Position numbers and translations under genes: made by a program. The notes beneath the pieces were generated by a model that made no database searches, was not told the DNA's origin, and saw only the letters and a list, made by a program, of their open reading frames with translations. From NCBI RefSeq assembly GCF_902706095.1, contig NZ_CACSJP010000006.1:124001-188000 (forward strand): 64,000 nt of DNA. The letters are read 5' to 3'. The stretch's first letter is position 1; each line of letters opens with the position of its first letter. The stretch is from Rhizobium sp. 18065 (GTDB taxonomy: Bacteria; Pseudomonadota; Alphaproteobacteria; Rhizobiales; Rhizobiaceae). This document shows, one piece after another, positions 1 to 8,561 of this stretch.

Positions 1-339
1 GTCGGTGAAGGACTTGTTGTCGAAACGGAACTTGCCGCCGGCGACATCCTCGAAGGTCGAGCTTCGCTGATCGGTCACCCGGACGCCGTCGCCGACATCG
101 ATGCGGGTGACGAAACGAAACTGGGTATTGTAGCCCTTGCAGGTCGAGCCGTTGAACTCGTAGACCATGCGACCGCGCACGCTTTCAATGCCGGAGCGGT
201 CGGAGGCTTCCTTGAGAACGACGTCGTAGATGGCACGATGAGGTGCCAAACCGATCACGCCCGCAGCTTGCACGGGACCAAGCCCCATGCTTGACGCAAG
301 GGTGGCTGTGGCGACAAGGGCCATGCGGGAACGAAACAT
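1..339 (-). CDS. eipB: EipB-type periplasmic envelope protein (DUF1849), partial at C-terminus
   Basis: Only the first 113 codons are present; the frame runs open off the left edge of the window. Translation begins MFRSRMALVATATLASS, a Sec signal peptide with likely cleavage after residue 25 (VQA), followed by the LAPHRAIYD and GRMVYEFNGSTCKGY motifs that I recognise from the DUF1849/EipB family. In Brucella, EipB is a periplasmic beta-spiral protein needed for cell-envelope integrity. The start is backed by a near-perfect Shine-Dalgarno (AGGAGGTGATC) just before ATG 339. It is transcribed divergently from the RidA gene across a 117-bp gap. The family call rests on sequence recognition only; function is inferred from Brucella. 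Confidence 0.8.
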   Translation of the reverse strand, partial: MFRSRMALVATATLASSMGLGPVQAAGVIGLAPHRAIYDVVLKEASDRSGIESVRGRMVYEFNGSTCKGYNTQFRFVTRIDVGDGVRVTDQRSSTFEDVAGGKFRFDNKSFTD

Positions 340-456
340 CGATCACCTCCTGTTGGACTCGCCATCGATGTTATAAGAACACATTCGGCAAAAGCGAGAC
401 ATGCTTTTGTCCGCGTTCTCTTTCGCACTGTTTATCAACAAGACCGGGAAATTCAC

Positions 457-927
457 ATGTCCGATACCATCGACAGCCGCCTCCAGGCATTGGGAATCAC
501 CCTACCCGAAGCAGCAGCGCCAGCGGCCAACTATGTGCCTTATGTGATCAGCGGCAATCTGCTTTATCTGTCGGGCCAACTACCCATCGAAGGCGGCAAA
601 ATTGCGGTCACCGGCATTGTCGGTGCCGATGTCATGCTGGCCGATGCCCAGCGCGCGGCCGAACTCTGCGCCATCAACATCCTGGCCCAGGCAAGCGCTG
701 CGCTTGCCGGAGACCTGTCGCGCATCACCCGTGTCATCAAGCTGAATGGCTTCGTCGCCTCGGCTCCGAGCTTTGTCGAACAGCATCTGGTGATCAACGG
801 CGCATCCAACCTGATCGCCAAGGTTCTCGGCGAAGCCGGCAAACATGCGCGCGCCGCAGTCGGCATGGCCTCGCTGCCGCTCAATGCTGCCGTCGAGATC
901 GACGCCATCCTGGAGATCAAGCTGTGA
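457..927 (+). CDS. RidA (YjgF/YER057c/UK114) family protein, long subgroup
   Basis: A 156-residue protein of the Rid superfamily, trimeric cytosolic proteins that hydrolyse reactive enamine/imine intermediates made by PLP enzymes. The signature near the C-terminus, RAAVGMASLPLNAAVEI, includes the Arg (about residue 132) that contacts substrate carboxylates in active Rid proteins. At about 155 residues it is longer than archetypal RidA (about 128), so it belongs to the larger subgroup whose substrates are poorly known. Its TGA overlaps the GTG start of the next gene by four bases (GTGA), which implies translational coupling with the phosphodiesterase. No strong Shine-Dalgarno is visible before ATG 457. 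Confidence 0.85.
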   Translation: MSDTIDSRLQALGITLPEAAAPAANYVPYVISGNLLYLSGQLPIEGGKIAVTGIVGADVMLADAQRAAELCAINILAQASAALAGDLSRITRVIKLNGFVASAPSFVEQHLVINGASNLIAKVLGEAGKHARAAVGMASLPLNAAVEIDAILEIKL

Positions 928-1655
928 GCAGCACCGACTGGATCAAAAACGTTCCGGTCGCCCATCGCGGTTTCCACGACATGAACAAGGCCGTCTGGGA
1001 AAATACGCTTTCGGCGTTTTCACGGGCGATCGAGGCCGGCTTTGCCATCGAATGCGACATCCAGCTGTCGTCCGACAGCGTGCCGGTCGTGTTTCACGAC
1101 CATGACCTGCAACGGCTGTGCAGCCTTGCGGGCGAGGTTCGCGAGCGTACCGCGGTAGAACTGGGCATGATGTCGATCGGCGGCACATCCGACCGGATCC
1201 CGACATTGAAGAAGATGCTGAACCTTGTGAACGGCCGCGTACCGCTGGTCATCGAACTCAAGGGCATCGACGCCGAGCAGGACGATGGCTTCGTTGAAAG
1301 CGTCCTTGAGGTCCTGGAGGGTTATCAGGGCAAGGTGGCGCTGATGAGCTTCGACTATCACCTGTTGCGTGCGTTGAAGGCCGTGGACTGCCCCTACCCG
1401 GTCGGTCTTACGGCCGAAGGGGCGCGGCCAGAGCAGTTCGAGGCGCATGAAGAGGCGATGGCGCTCGGGCTCGATTTTGTCTCCTACGCGGTCGCGCATC
1501 TGCCCAATAGCTTTATCACCGCCTTGCGTGAAAAAGGCACACCGGTCATTACCTGGACCGTCAGGGATGAAATCATGCGGGCGCAGACCTATACATATGC
1601 TGATCAGATGACATTCGAAGGCTTCGACCCGCGGACCTCGCCGGCGATTGCCTGA
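924..1655 (+). CDS. Glycerophosphodiester phosphodiesterase (GDPD) family protein
   Basis: A 243-residue cytosolic GDPD/UgpQ-type TIM-barrel enzyme, expected to hydrolyse glycerophosphodiesters to glycerol-3-phosphate and an alcohol. The N-terminal VAHRGFHDMNKAVWENTLSAF block carries the catalytic HRG...EN signature; ECDIQLSSDSVPVVFHDHDL supplies the metal-binding E-x-D and catalytic HD; an E-x-K occurs at VIELKG. I place the start at GTG 924, which overlaps the RidA stop, because the frame upstream of it is only the alternate reading of ridA and the GDPD domain begins about ten residues after this GTG. Likely cotranscribed with ridA and the acyltransferase that starts 11 bp downstream. Confidence 0.88.
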   Translation: MSSTDWIKNVPVAHRGFHDMNKAVWENTLSAFSRAIEAGFAIECDIQLSSDSVPVVFHDHDLQRLCSLAGEVRERTAVELGMMSIGGTSDRIPTLKKMLNLVNGRVPLVIELKGIDAEQDDGFVESVLEVLEGYQGKVALMSFDYHLLRALKAVDCPYPVGLTAEGARPEQFEAHEEAMALGLDFVSYAVAHLPNSFITALREKGTPVITWTVRDEIMRAQTYTYADQMTFEGFDPRTSPAIA

Positions 1656-1665
1656 CGGGAGATCC

Positions 1666-2865
1666 ATGGCAGACGAGGTAACGATCCGCATAGTCCGTTC
1701 CTTTTCGGAAATCGATCCGGCGAAATGGGCCAGATTGTCCGGAGCTTCACGCTCCGGACCAAGCTACAATCCCTTCAGCTCGCATGCCTTCCTGTCGTCG
1801 CTGGAGGAGTCCGGCTCAGCCGTGGCGGAGACCGGCTGGCTTGGCCATCACCTGCTGCTCGAGGATGACGGCGAACTGATCGGGGCGATCCCCTGTTATC
1901 TGAAGAGCCACAGCCAGGGGGAATATGTCTTCGACCACAGCTGGGCCGATGCCTTCCAGCGCGCCGGGGGCAAATACTACCCCAAGCTACAGGCGTGCAC
2001 GCCTTTTACACCTGCCACCGGCCCGCGACTTCTGGTGCGCGAGGGGGAGGAAATCGGCCGTGTCTCCAGCTTGCTGGCACAGGGGCTGCGCCAGGTGACG
2101 GCCGAGCTTGGACTGTCCTCGGCGCATGTGACTTTCATTCCGCAAGGCGAGCTTTCTTCCCTTACGGAATCCGGATTTCTGCATCGCATGGATCAGCAGT
2201 TCCACTTCCTCAACAAGGGTTACGCTGACCACGAGGCCTTCCTGGCCGAGCTATCGTCCTCCAAGCGCAAGAACCTGCGCAAGGAGCGTCGCAATGCGCT
2301 GGAGAACGGCATCACGATCGACTGGCTGACAGGCAAGGACCTGACCGAGGAGATCTGGGATCAGTTCTTCGCCTTCTACATGGATACCGGCAGCCGCAAA
2401 TGGGGGCGCCCTTACCTCACCCGCGACTTCTACTCGCTGATCGGCGAACGCATGGCCGACGACGTGTTGCTGGTGATGGCCAGGCGCAATGGCCGTTATA
2501 TCGCCGGCGCGATCAACTTCATCGGTTCAGATGCGCTTTACGGCCGGCACTGGGGCTGTATCGAAGACCATGCCTATCTGCATTTCGAGGTCTGCTATCA
2601 TCAGGCGATCGATTTCGCCCTCGCCAAGGGCCTGGCGCGCGTCGAGGCCGGGGCGCAGGGAGAGCACAAGCTGGCGCGCGGCTACCAGCCGGTCGTCACC
2701 CATTCGGCCCATTTCATTGCCCATGCCGGCCTGAGGCGCGCCGTGGGCGACTATCTCGAACACGAGCGACGCGAGGTGGAACAGATGGGCGATTATCTCG
2801 ACGAGCATACGCCATTTCGCAAGGGCGAACGGCAGGCCCGCGACGGGGAAGAATTTGACGTCTAG
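1666..2865 (+). CDS. GNAT/FemAB-like N-acyltransferase (DUF482, COG3146)
   Basis: A 399-residue soluble protein of the DUF482 family, tandem acetyltransferase-fold proteins related to FemAB peptidoglycan aminoacyltransferases. Visible landmarks are NPFSSHAFLSSLEESGS near the N-terminus, KRKNLRKERRNA mid-protein, and YGRHWGCIEDHAYLHFEVCYHQAIDFAL toward the C-terminus with GAQGEHKLARGY, all typical of the family. The enzyme substrate is not established. ATG 1666 was preferred over a start 18 bp upstream because GGGAG lies six bases before it. It follows the GDPD gene by 10 bp, so the three genes from 457 probably form an operon. Confidence 0.85.
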   Translation: MADEVTIRIVRSFSEIDPAKWARLSGASRSGPSYNPFSSHAFLSSLEESGSAVAETGWLGHHLLLEDDGELIGAIPCYLKSHSQGEYVFDHSWADAFQRAGGKYYPKLQACTPFTPATGPRLLVREGEEIGRVSSLLAQGLRQVTAELGLSSAHVTFIPQGELSSLTESGFLHRMDQQFHFLNKGYADHEAFLAELSSSKRKNLRKERRNALENGITIDWLTGKDLTEEIWDQFFAFYMDTGSRKWGRPYLTRDFYSLIGERMADDVLLVMARRNGRYIAGAINFIGSDALYGRHWGCIEDHAYLHFEVCYHQAIDFALAKGLARVEAGAQGEHKLARGYQPVVTHSAHFIAHAGLRRAVGDYLEHERREVEQMGDYLDEHTPFRKGERQARDGEEFDV

Positions 2866-2935
2866 GCAAGTGTCGCCCGGCTTGATCCGGGGCACGGCTT
2901 GCCTTTAATGGCCTTCACAATCGAGGAGACAGACG

Positions 2936-3361
2936 ATGAGCATTTCCGCCTACGACCCGAACAACATCTTCGCCAAGATCCTGAAAGGCGACATCCCTTC
3001 GGTGAAGCTTTACGAGGACGAAGACACACTTGCCTTCATGGATGTCATGCCGCAGGCGCCGGGGCATCTTCTGGTCATCCCGAAACAGGGTTCACGCAAT
3101 CTTCTAGACGCCGATCCGGCCGTTCTGGTCACGCTGATGCCTGTGGTACAGAAACTTGCAAGCGCCGCCAAGGAAGCGTTTGACGCAGACGGAGTCTATG
3201 TCGCGCAGTTCAACGAGCCTGCCGCCGGCCAGACCGTCTTCCACCTGCATTTCCATGTCATTCCGCGCCATGACGGCCTGCCGTTGAAGCCGCATACCGG
3301 CGGCATGGAGGATATCGAGGTGCTGAAGGCGAATGCCGAGAAGATCAAGGCGGCTCTCTAG
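2936..3361 (+). CDS. HIT family nucleotide hydrolase/transferase
   Basis: A 141-residue histidine-triad protein. The HLHFHVIPR motif gives the triad His103-x-His105-x-His107 typical of HIT nucleotide-binding hydrolases that act on AMP conjugates such as adenosine phosphoramidates. The N-terminal NIFAKILKGDIPSVKLYEDE and APGHLLVIPK blocks are standard for bacterial HIT (HinT-like) proteins and the length is normal. ATG 2936 follows GAGGAGACAGACG, a good ribosome site. The 70-bp gap from the acyltransferase gene leaves open whether it has its own promoter. It converges on azlD. Confidence 0.92.
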   Translation: MSISAYDPNNIFAKILKGDIPSVKLYEDEDTLAFMDVMPQAPGHLLVIPKQGSRNLLDADPAVLVTLMPVVQKLASAAKEAFDADGVYVAQFNEPAAGQTVFHLHFHVIPRHDGLPLKPHTGGMEDIEVLKANAEKIKAAL

Positions 3362-3437
3362 CCCATCCGGCCAGGACGGTACCGGAATGCCCGCGTCACC
3401 GGGGGCACTCCGTTTCTCGGATCCGATCGGGCGATGG

Positions 3438-3770
3438 CTACAGCCAGAGCAGCCCGGCCGCCAGGATTGCGAGCGGCACGAGCACACCGACGATGACGCG
3501 TTGGCCAAACAGCAGGAACGCTGCAAATCCGAGACCGGCTGCGGTCAGCCGCAGCCATAGGGGCGAGCTTTCAAGCGTTCCGGCCGGAAAGACGATCAGC
3601 TTGGCCGTGACCGCCATGACCAGTGCGGTTGCCACCGCCCTCACCCAAGCCAGCGCTTCCGACCCCTCCTGCAACCGATTGCCGGCGATCACGCCGAGCC
3701 AGCGCCACATGTCGGTCGCGAGCCACCCGGCAACGATGATCACAAGATACAAACCGTAATCCGCCATCAT
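3438..3770 (-). CDS. azlD: AzlD domain-containing membrane protein
   Basis: A 110-residue protein with about four hydrophobic helices, matching the small AzlD subunit that pairs with AzlC in branched-chain amino-acid (and azaleucine) export. Its ATG overlaps the azlC stop in an ATGA arrangement, so the two subunits are translationally coupled. Nothing in the sequence identifies the exported substrate in this organism; amino-acid export is inferred from Bacillus AzlCD and similar pairs. Confidence 0.88.
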   Translation of the reverse strand: MMADYGLYLVIIVAGWLATDMWRWLGVIAGNRLQEGSEALAWVRAVATALVMAVTAKLIVFPAGTLESSPLWLRLTAAGLGFAAFLLFGQRVIVGVLVPLAILAAGLLWL

Positions 3771-4534
3771 AGCACCTCATCCGTCTCGACAGCTGGCATC
3801 GGTTCGGGCTGCGCGCCGCGCACCAGATAGCGGTCGATCAGATAGGCCACCGTGCCGCCACCCAGCCCGGCGATCAGAATATCGAAGCCGGGCACCGCCA
3901 GCGCCAGCACAGGCCCGGAGACGACGCCGATGACGAAGGCAATCTTGACGACGGACTGATGGCCCGTCGCCCAGATCGACGCGATGAAATAGACGGGCGT
4001 CAGGAAAAACAGCACGGCTGCGACCACAGGCGGAAAGGCTGCGACCAGGCCATAGCAGACGCCAACGAGAGCTGTGTTGACGGTTACCAGCGTGATGCCG
4101 AAACCGGCAAAGAAGGCCACCCGCCCCTCACGCGGCACGTCCTTGAAACGGCCCATGGCAAAGACCCAGGCAGTAATCGCAACGAAATGCGACAGCAGCA
4201 GCAAGAGCCAGGTCGGCGTGCGCGAGGTTCGCATCTCCGGCACCAGCGAAGCGACCATCGGCATGAGACGGATCGAGGATAGCGAGACCGCAAGAAACAC
4301 GGCCAGAAGATTGGCGCCACCGGTCATCGTGCCGATCAGGATCATCTTGGCCGGCAGCGCCCAGACCATCGCCGTCATGAACATCGCCTCGGAACGGCTG
4401 ATGCCGGATTCGAGGGCGAAGGCGGAAAAGCCGACGAAGGAGACCATCAGGATGATGGCGGGGAGGCTGAAAAGACCGCGCATTCCGGCAAAAAACCAGC
4501 GGGTCTGGGATAGGTCAGAGGAAACCGAAGACAT
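3767..4534 (-). CDS. azlC: AzlC family permease (amino-acid exporter large subunit)
   Basis: A 255-residue polytopic membrane protein with the AzlC family landmarks: MRGLFSLPAIILMVSFVGFSAFALESG near the N-terminus (small-residue-rich helix with FxxFA), then SLSSIRLMPMVASL. Family members form a branched-chain amino-acid exporter with AzlD, whose gene overlaps the stop codon by four bases. The gene lies downstream of clpA on the same strand but is separated from it by an intrinsic terminator, so it is probably an independent two-gene unit. GGAA nine bases before ATG 4534 is the likely ribosome site. Confidence 0.9.
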   Translation of the reverse strand: MSSVSSDLSQTRWFFAGMRGLFSLPAIILMVSFVGFSAFALESGISRSEAMFMTAMVWALPAKMILIGTMTGGANLLAVFLAVSLSSIRLMPMVASLVPEMRTSRTPTWLLLLLSHFVAITAWVFAMGRFKDVPREGRVAFFAGFGITLVTVNTALVGVCYGLVAAFPPVVAAVLFFLTPVYFIASIWATGHQSVVKIAFVIGVVSGPVLALAVPGFDILIAGLGGGTVAYLIDRYLVRGAQPEPMPAVETDEVL

Positions 4535-4551
4535 GCACTGTTCCGATGCGG

Positions 4552-4581
4552 CAAAAAGAAGTGCCGGGCATTGCCCGGCAC
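4552..4581 (-). terminator. Intrinsic terminator of clpS-clpA
   Basis: A perfect 9-bp inverted repeat, GTGCCGGGC-ATT-GCCCGGCAC (4561-4581). Read on the minus strand it is followed by TTCTTTTTG. It lies 25 bp past the clpA stop codon. Confidence 0.85.
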
Positions 4582-4606
4582 CGGTTCGTCCAGCGTAGCG
4601 TGACGC

Positions 4607-7081
4607 TTATTTCTTCTTCGGCACCTTCGGCACGGCGCTGCGCTTGGCCGGCTTCGGTGCCTCGATCACGGCGGTATCCCCGTGATCCTCAGCAACGGCC
4701 GCCTTGGTAGCCGGCTTTTTCCTGCCCTTGGCCGACTTTTCAGCCACGACTTCGGCTTCCGGCTTCGGCTTGACAGGCGCCACTTCGGAAATGGCCTCCA
4801 GGTCGAGCATGTCCTCACCGGCGGGATCGGCCTTGACACCAACCTTGACCAGACCGCCCTTCTTCAGCTTGCCGAAGAGGATCTCGTTGGCCAGCGGCTT
4901 CTTGATATGCTCCTGGATGACACGACCGAGCGGACGGGCCCCCATCTTTTCATCATAGCCGCGCGTTGCCAGCCAGGCGATGGCGGCCTCGGACAGGTCG
5001 AAGGTCACGCCGCGCTCCGACAGCTGCGCTTCCAACTGCATGACGAACTTCTGCACGACCTTGTGAATGACCTCGCTCGGCAGCGACGCGAACGGGATGA
5101 TCGCATCGAGACGGTTGCGGAACTCCGGCGTGAACAGGCGGTTGATCGCCTCTTCATCCTCGCCGGTGCGCTTGGACGAGCCAAAGCCGATGGCCGACTT
5201 CGCCATTTCGGACGCGCCGGCATTGGTCGTCATGATCAGGATGACGTTGCGGAAGTCGATCTTCTTGCCGTTGTGGTCAGTCAGCGAGCCATGGTCCATG
5301 ACCTGCAGCAGGATATTGTAGATATCCGGATGCGCCTTCTCGATCTCGTCGAGCAGAACCACGCTGTGCGGATGCTGGTCGACGCCATCGGTCAGAAGAC
5401 CGCCCTGGTCGAATCCGACATAGCCGGGAGGGGCACCGAGCAGGCGCGAAACCGTGTGCCGCTCCATGTATTCCGACATGTCGAAGCGCAACATCTCGAC
5501 GCCGAGCGAGGCGGCCAGTTGCTTGGCGACTTCCGTCTTGCCGACGCCCGTCGGGCCGGAGAAGACATAGGAGCCGATCGGCTTGTTCGGTTCGCGCAGG
5601 CCGGCACGGGCCAGCTTGATCGCGGTCGACAGCGCCTCGATCGCGATATCCTGACCGTAGACGACGGAACGCAGTTCCTTCTCCAGATTGGCGAGAACCA
5701 TCTCGTCATCCTTGGAGACCGTCTTCGGCGGAATGCGGGCCATCGTCGCGATGGTGACCTCGATTTCCTTCTCGGTGATCAGCTTGCGGCGCTTGGAGGC
5801 CGGCAGCAGCATCTGGGCCGCACCGGTCTCGTCGATCACGTCGATCGCCTTGTCCGGCAGCTTGCGGTCGGAAATGTAGCGGGCCGACAGTTCGACAGCC
5901 GACTTGATCGCCTCGTTGGTGTAACGCAGCTTGTGATAGTCCTCGAAATAGGGCTTGAGGCCCTTCATGATCTCGATCGCGTCGTCTATCGACGGCTCAT
6001 TGACGTCGATCTTCTGGAAACGGCGCACCAGTGCCCGGTCCTTTTCGAAGAATTGGCGATATTCCTTGTAGGTGGTCGACCCGATGCAGCGGATCGCGCC
6101 CGACGACAGAGCCGGCTTCAACAGGTTCGAGGCATCCATCGCACCGCCCGACGTAGCACCGGCACCGATGACGGTGTGGATCTCGTCGATGAACAGCACG
6201 GCACCCGGATAATCCTCAAGTTCCTTGACGACCTGCTTCAAACGCTCCTCGAAGTCACCGCGATAGCGGGTACCGGCGAGCAAGGTGCCCATATCGAGCG
6301 AGAAGATCGTCGCGTCCGCCAACGCTTCCGGCACTTTGCCCTCGACGATACGCTTGGCAAGGCCTTCGGCGATCGCCGTCTTGCCGACGCCGGGATCACC
6401 GACATAAAGCGGATTGTTCTTCGAACGGCGGCAGAGCACCTGGATCGTCCGGTTGACCTCGGAATGGCGGCCGATCAGCGGATCGATCTTGCCGGTCTTG
6501 GCTTTTTCGTTGAGGTTGACGCAATAGGCTTTCAGGGCCTCCTGCTTGCCCTTGGCGGCGCCCTCTTCCTGCTCGCGACCGGGCTTGGCCTCGGCCTCGC
6601 CTTCTTCTGCGCCACGCGGGCTGCGAACCTGGGAAGCGCCCGGGCGCTTGCCTATGCCGTGGGAGATATAGTTGACGGCGTCATAGCGGGTCATTTCCTG
6701 TTCCTGCAGGAAATAGGCGGCGTGGCTCTCGCGCTCGGCGAAGATCGCCACGAGCACGTTTGCGCCGGTCACTTCTTCGCGACCTGAGGACTGGACATGG
6801 ATCACAGCTCGCTGGATGACGCGCTGGAAGCCGGACGTGGGCTTGGAGTCCTCGTCATAGCCGGTGATCAGATTGGACAGATCGTTGTCGACATATTCGG
6901 AGACATTCTTGCGCAACGCGTCGAGGTTGACGTTGCACGCCCCCATCACCGCCGCTGCATCGGCATCGTCGATCAACGCCAGCAGCAGATGTTCGAGCGT
7001 CGCATATTCATGATGGCGCTCGTTGGCGTAGGTCAGTGCCTGATGCAGCGCTTTTTCGAGGCTGGGAGAAAATGTTGGCAC
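4607..7081 (-). CDS. clpA: ATP-dependent Clp protease ATP-binding subunit ClpA
   Basis: An 824-residue AAA+ unfoldase that feeds substrates to ClpP, with adaptor ClpS encoded 9 bp upstream. The N-domain (about 1-145) carries two Clp repeats. AAA module 1 has Walker A GDPGVGKT at 229-236 and Walker B VLFIDE near 295-300. Module 2 has Walker A GPTGVGKT at 509-516 and the sensor/arginine region typical of ClpA. An acidic linker (150-180) follows the N-domain. The last 70-80 residues form a Lys/Ala/Pro-rich tail ending in PKVPKKK, longer than in E. coli ClpA, a feature I take to be common in rhizobial homologues. A terminator follows the gene. Confidence 0.97.
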   Translation of the reverse strand: MPTFSPSLEKALHQALTYANERHHEYATLEHLLLALIDDADAAAVMGACNVNLDALRKNVSEYVDNDLSNLITGYDEDSKPTSGFQRVIQRAVIHVQSSGREEVTGANVLVAIFAERESHAAYFLQEQEMTRYDAVNYISHGIGKRPGASQVRSPRGAEEGEAEAKPGREQEEGAAKGKQEALKAYCVNLNEKAKTGKIDPLIGRHSEVNRTIQVLCRRSKNNPLYVGDPGVGKTAIAEGLAKRIVEGKVPEALADATIFSLDMGTLLAGTRYRGDFEERLKQVVKELEDYPGAVLFIDEIHTVIGAGATSGGAMDASNLLKPALSSGAIRCIGSTTYKEYRQFFEKDRALVRRFQKIDVNEPSIDDAIEIMKGLKPYFEDYHKLRYTNEAIKSAVELSARYISDRKLPDKAIDVIDETGAAQMLLPASKRRKLITEKEIEVTIATMARIPPKTVSKDDEMVLANLEKELRSVVYGQDIAIEALSTAIKLARAGLREPNKPIGSYVFSGPTGVGKTEVAKQLAASLGVEMLRFDMSEYMERHTVSRLLGAPPGYVGFDQGGLLTDGVDQHPHSVVLLDEIEKAHPDIYNILLQVMDHGSLTDHNGKKIDFRNVILIMTTNAGASEMAKSAIGFGSSKRTGEDEEAINRLFTPEFRNRLDAIIPFASLPSEVIHKVVQKFVMQLEAQLSERGVTFDLSEAAIAWLATRGYDEKMGARPLGRVIQEHIKKPLANEILFGKLKKGGLVKVGVKADPAGEDMLDLEAISEVAPVKPKPEAEVVAEKSAKGRKKPATKAAVAEDHGDTAVIEAPKPAKRSAVPKVPKKK

Positions 7082-7090
7082 GTCTGGTCC

Positions 7091-7438
7091 TCACTTTTTT
7101 TCCATGACACACTGAAGCGGATGCTCATGCTGCCTTGCGAAATCCATCACTTGGCTCACCTTGGTCTCGGCAACTTCGTAGGTAAAGACACCACACTCGC
7201 CCACACCGTGATTGTGGACCTGCAACATGACGCGAGTGGCGGCTTCCCTATCCTTCTGAAAAAAGCGCTCCAAAATATGGATGACAAATTCCATCGGGGT
7301 GTAGTCGTCGTTGAGAAGCAGGACGCGGTACAAGTTCGGCTTCTTTGTCTTCGGCTTGGTGCGCGTGATGACCGAGGTGCCGCGGTTGGCATTGTCCCCG
7401 TCGCGCTGGCTTTGCATGAAGACCGGCATAGCGATCAT
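7091..7438 (-). CDS. clpS: ATP-dependent Clp protease adaptor ClpS
   Basis: A 115-residue adaptor that binds N-degron substrates and delivers them to ClpA. The core has [17 protein letters not shown] (the Asn-Asp N-terminal-amine-binding pair and hydrophobic pocket) and [20 protein letters not shown]. The N-terminal extension of about 30 residues is flexible and Lys/Arg-rich. GGAGA lies ten bases before ATG 7438; a second ATG at codon 4 is possible. clpA begins 9 bp downstream, so the two are cotranscribed. Alphaproteobacteria often carry a second ClpS elsewhere; this is the clpA-linked copy. Confidence 0.95.
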   Translation of the reverse strand: MIAMPVFMQSQRDGDNANRGTSVITRTKPKTKKPNLYRVLLLNDDYTPMEFVIHILERFFQKDREAATRVMLQVHNHGVGECGVFTYEVAETKVSQVMDFARQHEHPLQCVMEKK

Positions 7439-7628
7439 TTCAGTTCATTCTCCGTTGTCCGGCCTGTTTGCCGTTACGCAGCAAAGGCGGACGAACATTC
7501 AGCACAGTAAGGTAGTTCTTAATTCGGTGATTTTAAGCCCCCCGATCGATGTCGATGACAATTTGTCACGAGGGTCGGAAAGCCCAACAAAATGAAATTA
7601 CAGGTTATACCAGAGACCACAAATGGCA

Positions 7629-7657
7629 AGACCGGCCGTGCTGGGCACGACCGGTCT
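7629..7657 (-). terminator. Likely terminator of the phasin gene
   Basis: A 13-bp stem with a 3-nt loop and one G-U pair (AGACCGGCCGTGC, then TGG, then GCACGACCGGTCT) lies 23 bp past the phasin stop on the minus strand. The following T tract is weak (TGCCATTT), so it may act as a 3' stabiliser as well as a terminator. Confidence 0.7.
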
Positions 7658-7680
7658 CGCATGCTACGCGCAAGGTTCGA

Positions 7681-8028
7681 TCAAGCGGCGGTGGAGAAAG
7701 GCACGATCGATTTACCCAGCGGCGCCTCATAGGGCTTGTAGACCGTCTTTGCGAGTTCGGAATACATCTCGCCCATCTTGGTCGCCTCAGCAATGAAGCC
7801 TTCGTAGGAGGATTTCATGAAGGTGGTCTGCAATTCGAAGGCAGCTTCCATGCTCTTCACGCCGGTCAGCGATTCCATGAAAGATGCGACGTCCTGAAAC
7901 GACTTCTTGGAATAATCGGTCGCCTCGGCAGCGATTGCCTGGAAACCCTTCGTCACTTCCGAATAGTTCTTCAGCATGCCTTCCATGGCTTCCTTGCCCT
8001 TTTTGTTGGCGTCATCAAAATTGATCAT
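7681..8028 (-). CDS. Phasin family protein
   Basis: A 115-residue amphipathic, helical protein matching the small phasins that coat polyhydroxybutyrate granules. It begins MINFDDANKKGKEAMEG and contains YSKKSFQDVASFMESL and the phasin-like FMKSSYEGFIAEATKMGEMYSELAKTVYKPYE block. GGAGG six bases before the ATG is a strong ribosome site. Upstream lie a good sigma-70 promoter and a GCACAA-type palindrome, so the gene looks tightly regulated, consistent with control by a PhaR-type repressor in other species. The PHA synthase gene is about 21 kb away in this window. Confidence 0.9.
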   Translation of the reverse strand: MINFDDANKKGKEAMEGMLKNYSEVTKGFQAIAAEATDYSKKSFQDVASFMESLTGVKSMEAAFELQTTFMKSSYEGFIAEATKMGEMYSELAKTVYKPYEAPLGKSIVPFSTAA

Positions 8029-8065
8029 TTGCGTCCTCCGTCAGCGCTTTATTTCAGAAGTCAGA

Positions 8066-8094
8066 AACATAGCAGCCGCACAAATGTCGTCAAG
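8066..8094 (-). promoter_or_regulatory. Sigma-70-type promoter of the phasin gene
   Basis: On the minus strand, -35 CTTGAC (8094-8089) and -10 TATGTT (8071-8066) are separated by exactly 17 bp and lie 38 bp before the phasin ATG. The spacer contains a TTGTGC half-site (8083-8078). Confidence 0.75.
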
Positions 8095-8099
8095 TAGAA

Positions 8100-8114
8100 T
8101 TGTGCATCGCACAA
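8100..8114. promoter_or_regulatory. Palindromic operator-like site upstream of phasin promoter
   Basis: TTGTGC-ATC-GCACAA is a perfect 6+6 palindrome just upstream of the phasin -35 element. A further GCACAA half-site occurs 31 bp away (8078-8083), about three helical turns, inside the promoter spacer. This arrangement would suit a repressor; PhaR/AniA is the obvious candidate by analogy with PHB regulation elsewhere, but its recognition sequence here is not known to me. Confidence 0.6.
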
Positions 8115-8140
8115 ATATCCATGGTTGTGTTTCGCCATAG

Positions 8141-8171
8141 AGAAAAGGGCCGCCCTCTTACGAGGCGGCCC
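8141..8171 (-). terminator. Intrinsic terminator of the DUF3126 gene
   Basis: GGGCCGCC (8147-8154) pairs with GGCGGCCC (8164-8171). Read on the minus strand the hairpin is followed by TTTTCTC, a classic rho-independent terminator 61 bp past the stop. Confidence 0.8.
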
Positions 8172-8232
8172 CACATCATTGAATGACAAGATATATATTA
8201 GCTCGCCTTCAACCTAAGGCTTCAGCCGAAAA

Positions 8233-8436
8233 TCACAGATCGACGTCGAGGATCGCCATCGAGAAATTGTAGGACAGATCGCCGTCTTCCTCGTCCTTGA
8301 AGACGACGCCGAGAAACTCGTCGCCGACATAGACCTCGGCCGAGTCATCCTTGCGCGGGCGGGCCTTGACGACCATGGAAGGGTTGAAAGTGCGCTTGAA
8401 ATAGGCGTCGAGCTTCTTGATTTCGTCAGGTTTCAC
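8233..8436 (-). CDS. DUF3126 family protein
   Basis: A 67-residue protein starting VKPDEIKKLDAYFKRTFNPS, which I recognise as the DUF3126 family, small conserved alphaproteobacterial proteins of unknown function. I chose the GTG at 8436 rather than a longer reading to 8535 because GGAGAGACAGC sits six bases before it and the family usually starts at this VKPDEIKKLD motif. The body, ending in a DLSYNFSMAILDVDL strand, suggests a small alpha/beta cytosolic protein. It lies downstream of cysE on the same strand with a 125-bp gap and has its own terminator. Confidence 0.85.
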   Translation of the reverse strand: MKPDEIKKLDAYFKRTFNPSMVVKARPRKDDSAEVYVGDEFLGVVFKDEEDGDLSYNFSMAILDVDL

Positions 8437-8561
8437 GCTGTCTCTCCATCGGCTGTCTTTGATTTGCGCCGCTTGTGGCATGGCCTTTCCGCCGATGTAA
8501 AGACGCAAAGGCAAGTTTGTCGCATCAATGCGCAATCGTGCACCGATGAGGCGGTCTCGGC

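Noticed and set aside
243-1655. A long 470-codon reading that includes the GDPD domain at its C-terminus
   Set aside because: Its first 227 codons are the alternate frame of ridA and show no known domain; the GTG at 924, overlapping the ridA stop, gives the normal GDPD length.
4682-6787. 701-codon open frame antisense to clpA
   Set aside because: Arg/Leu/Gly-rich shadow of a high-GC gene; ClpA is unmistakable on the other strand and there is no ribosome site or known domain.
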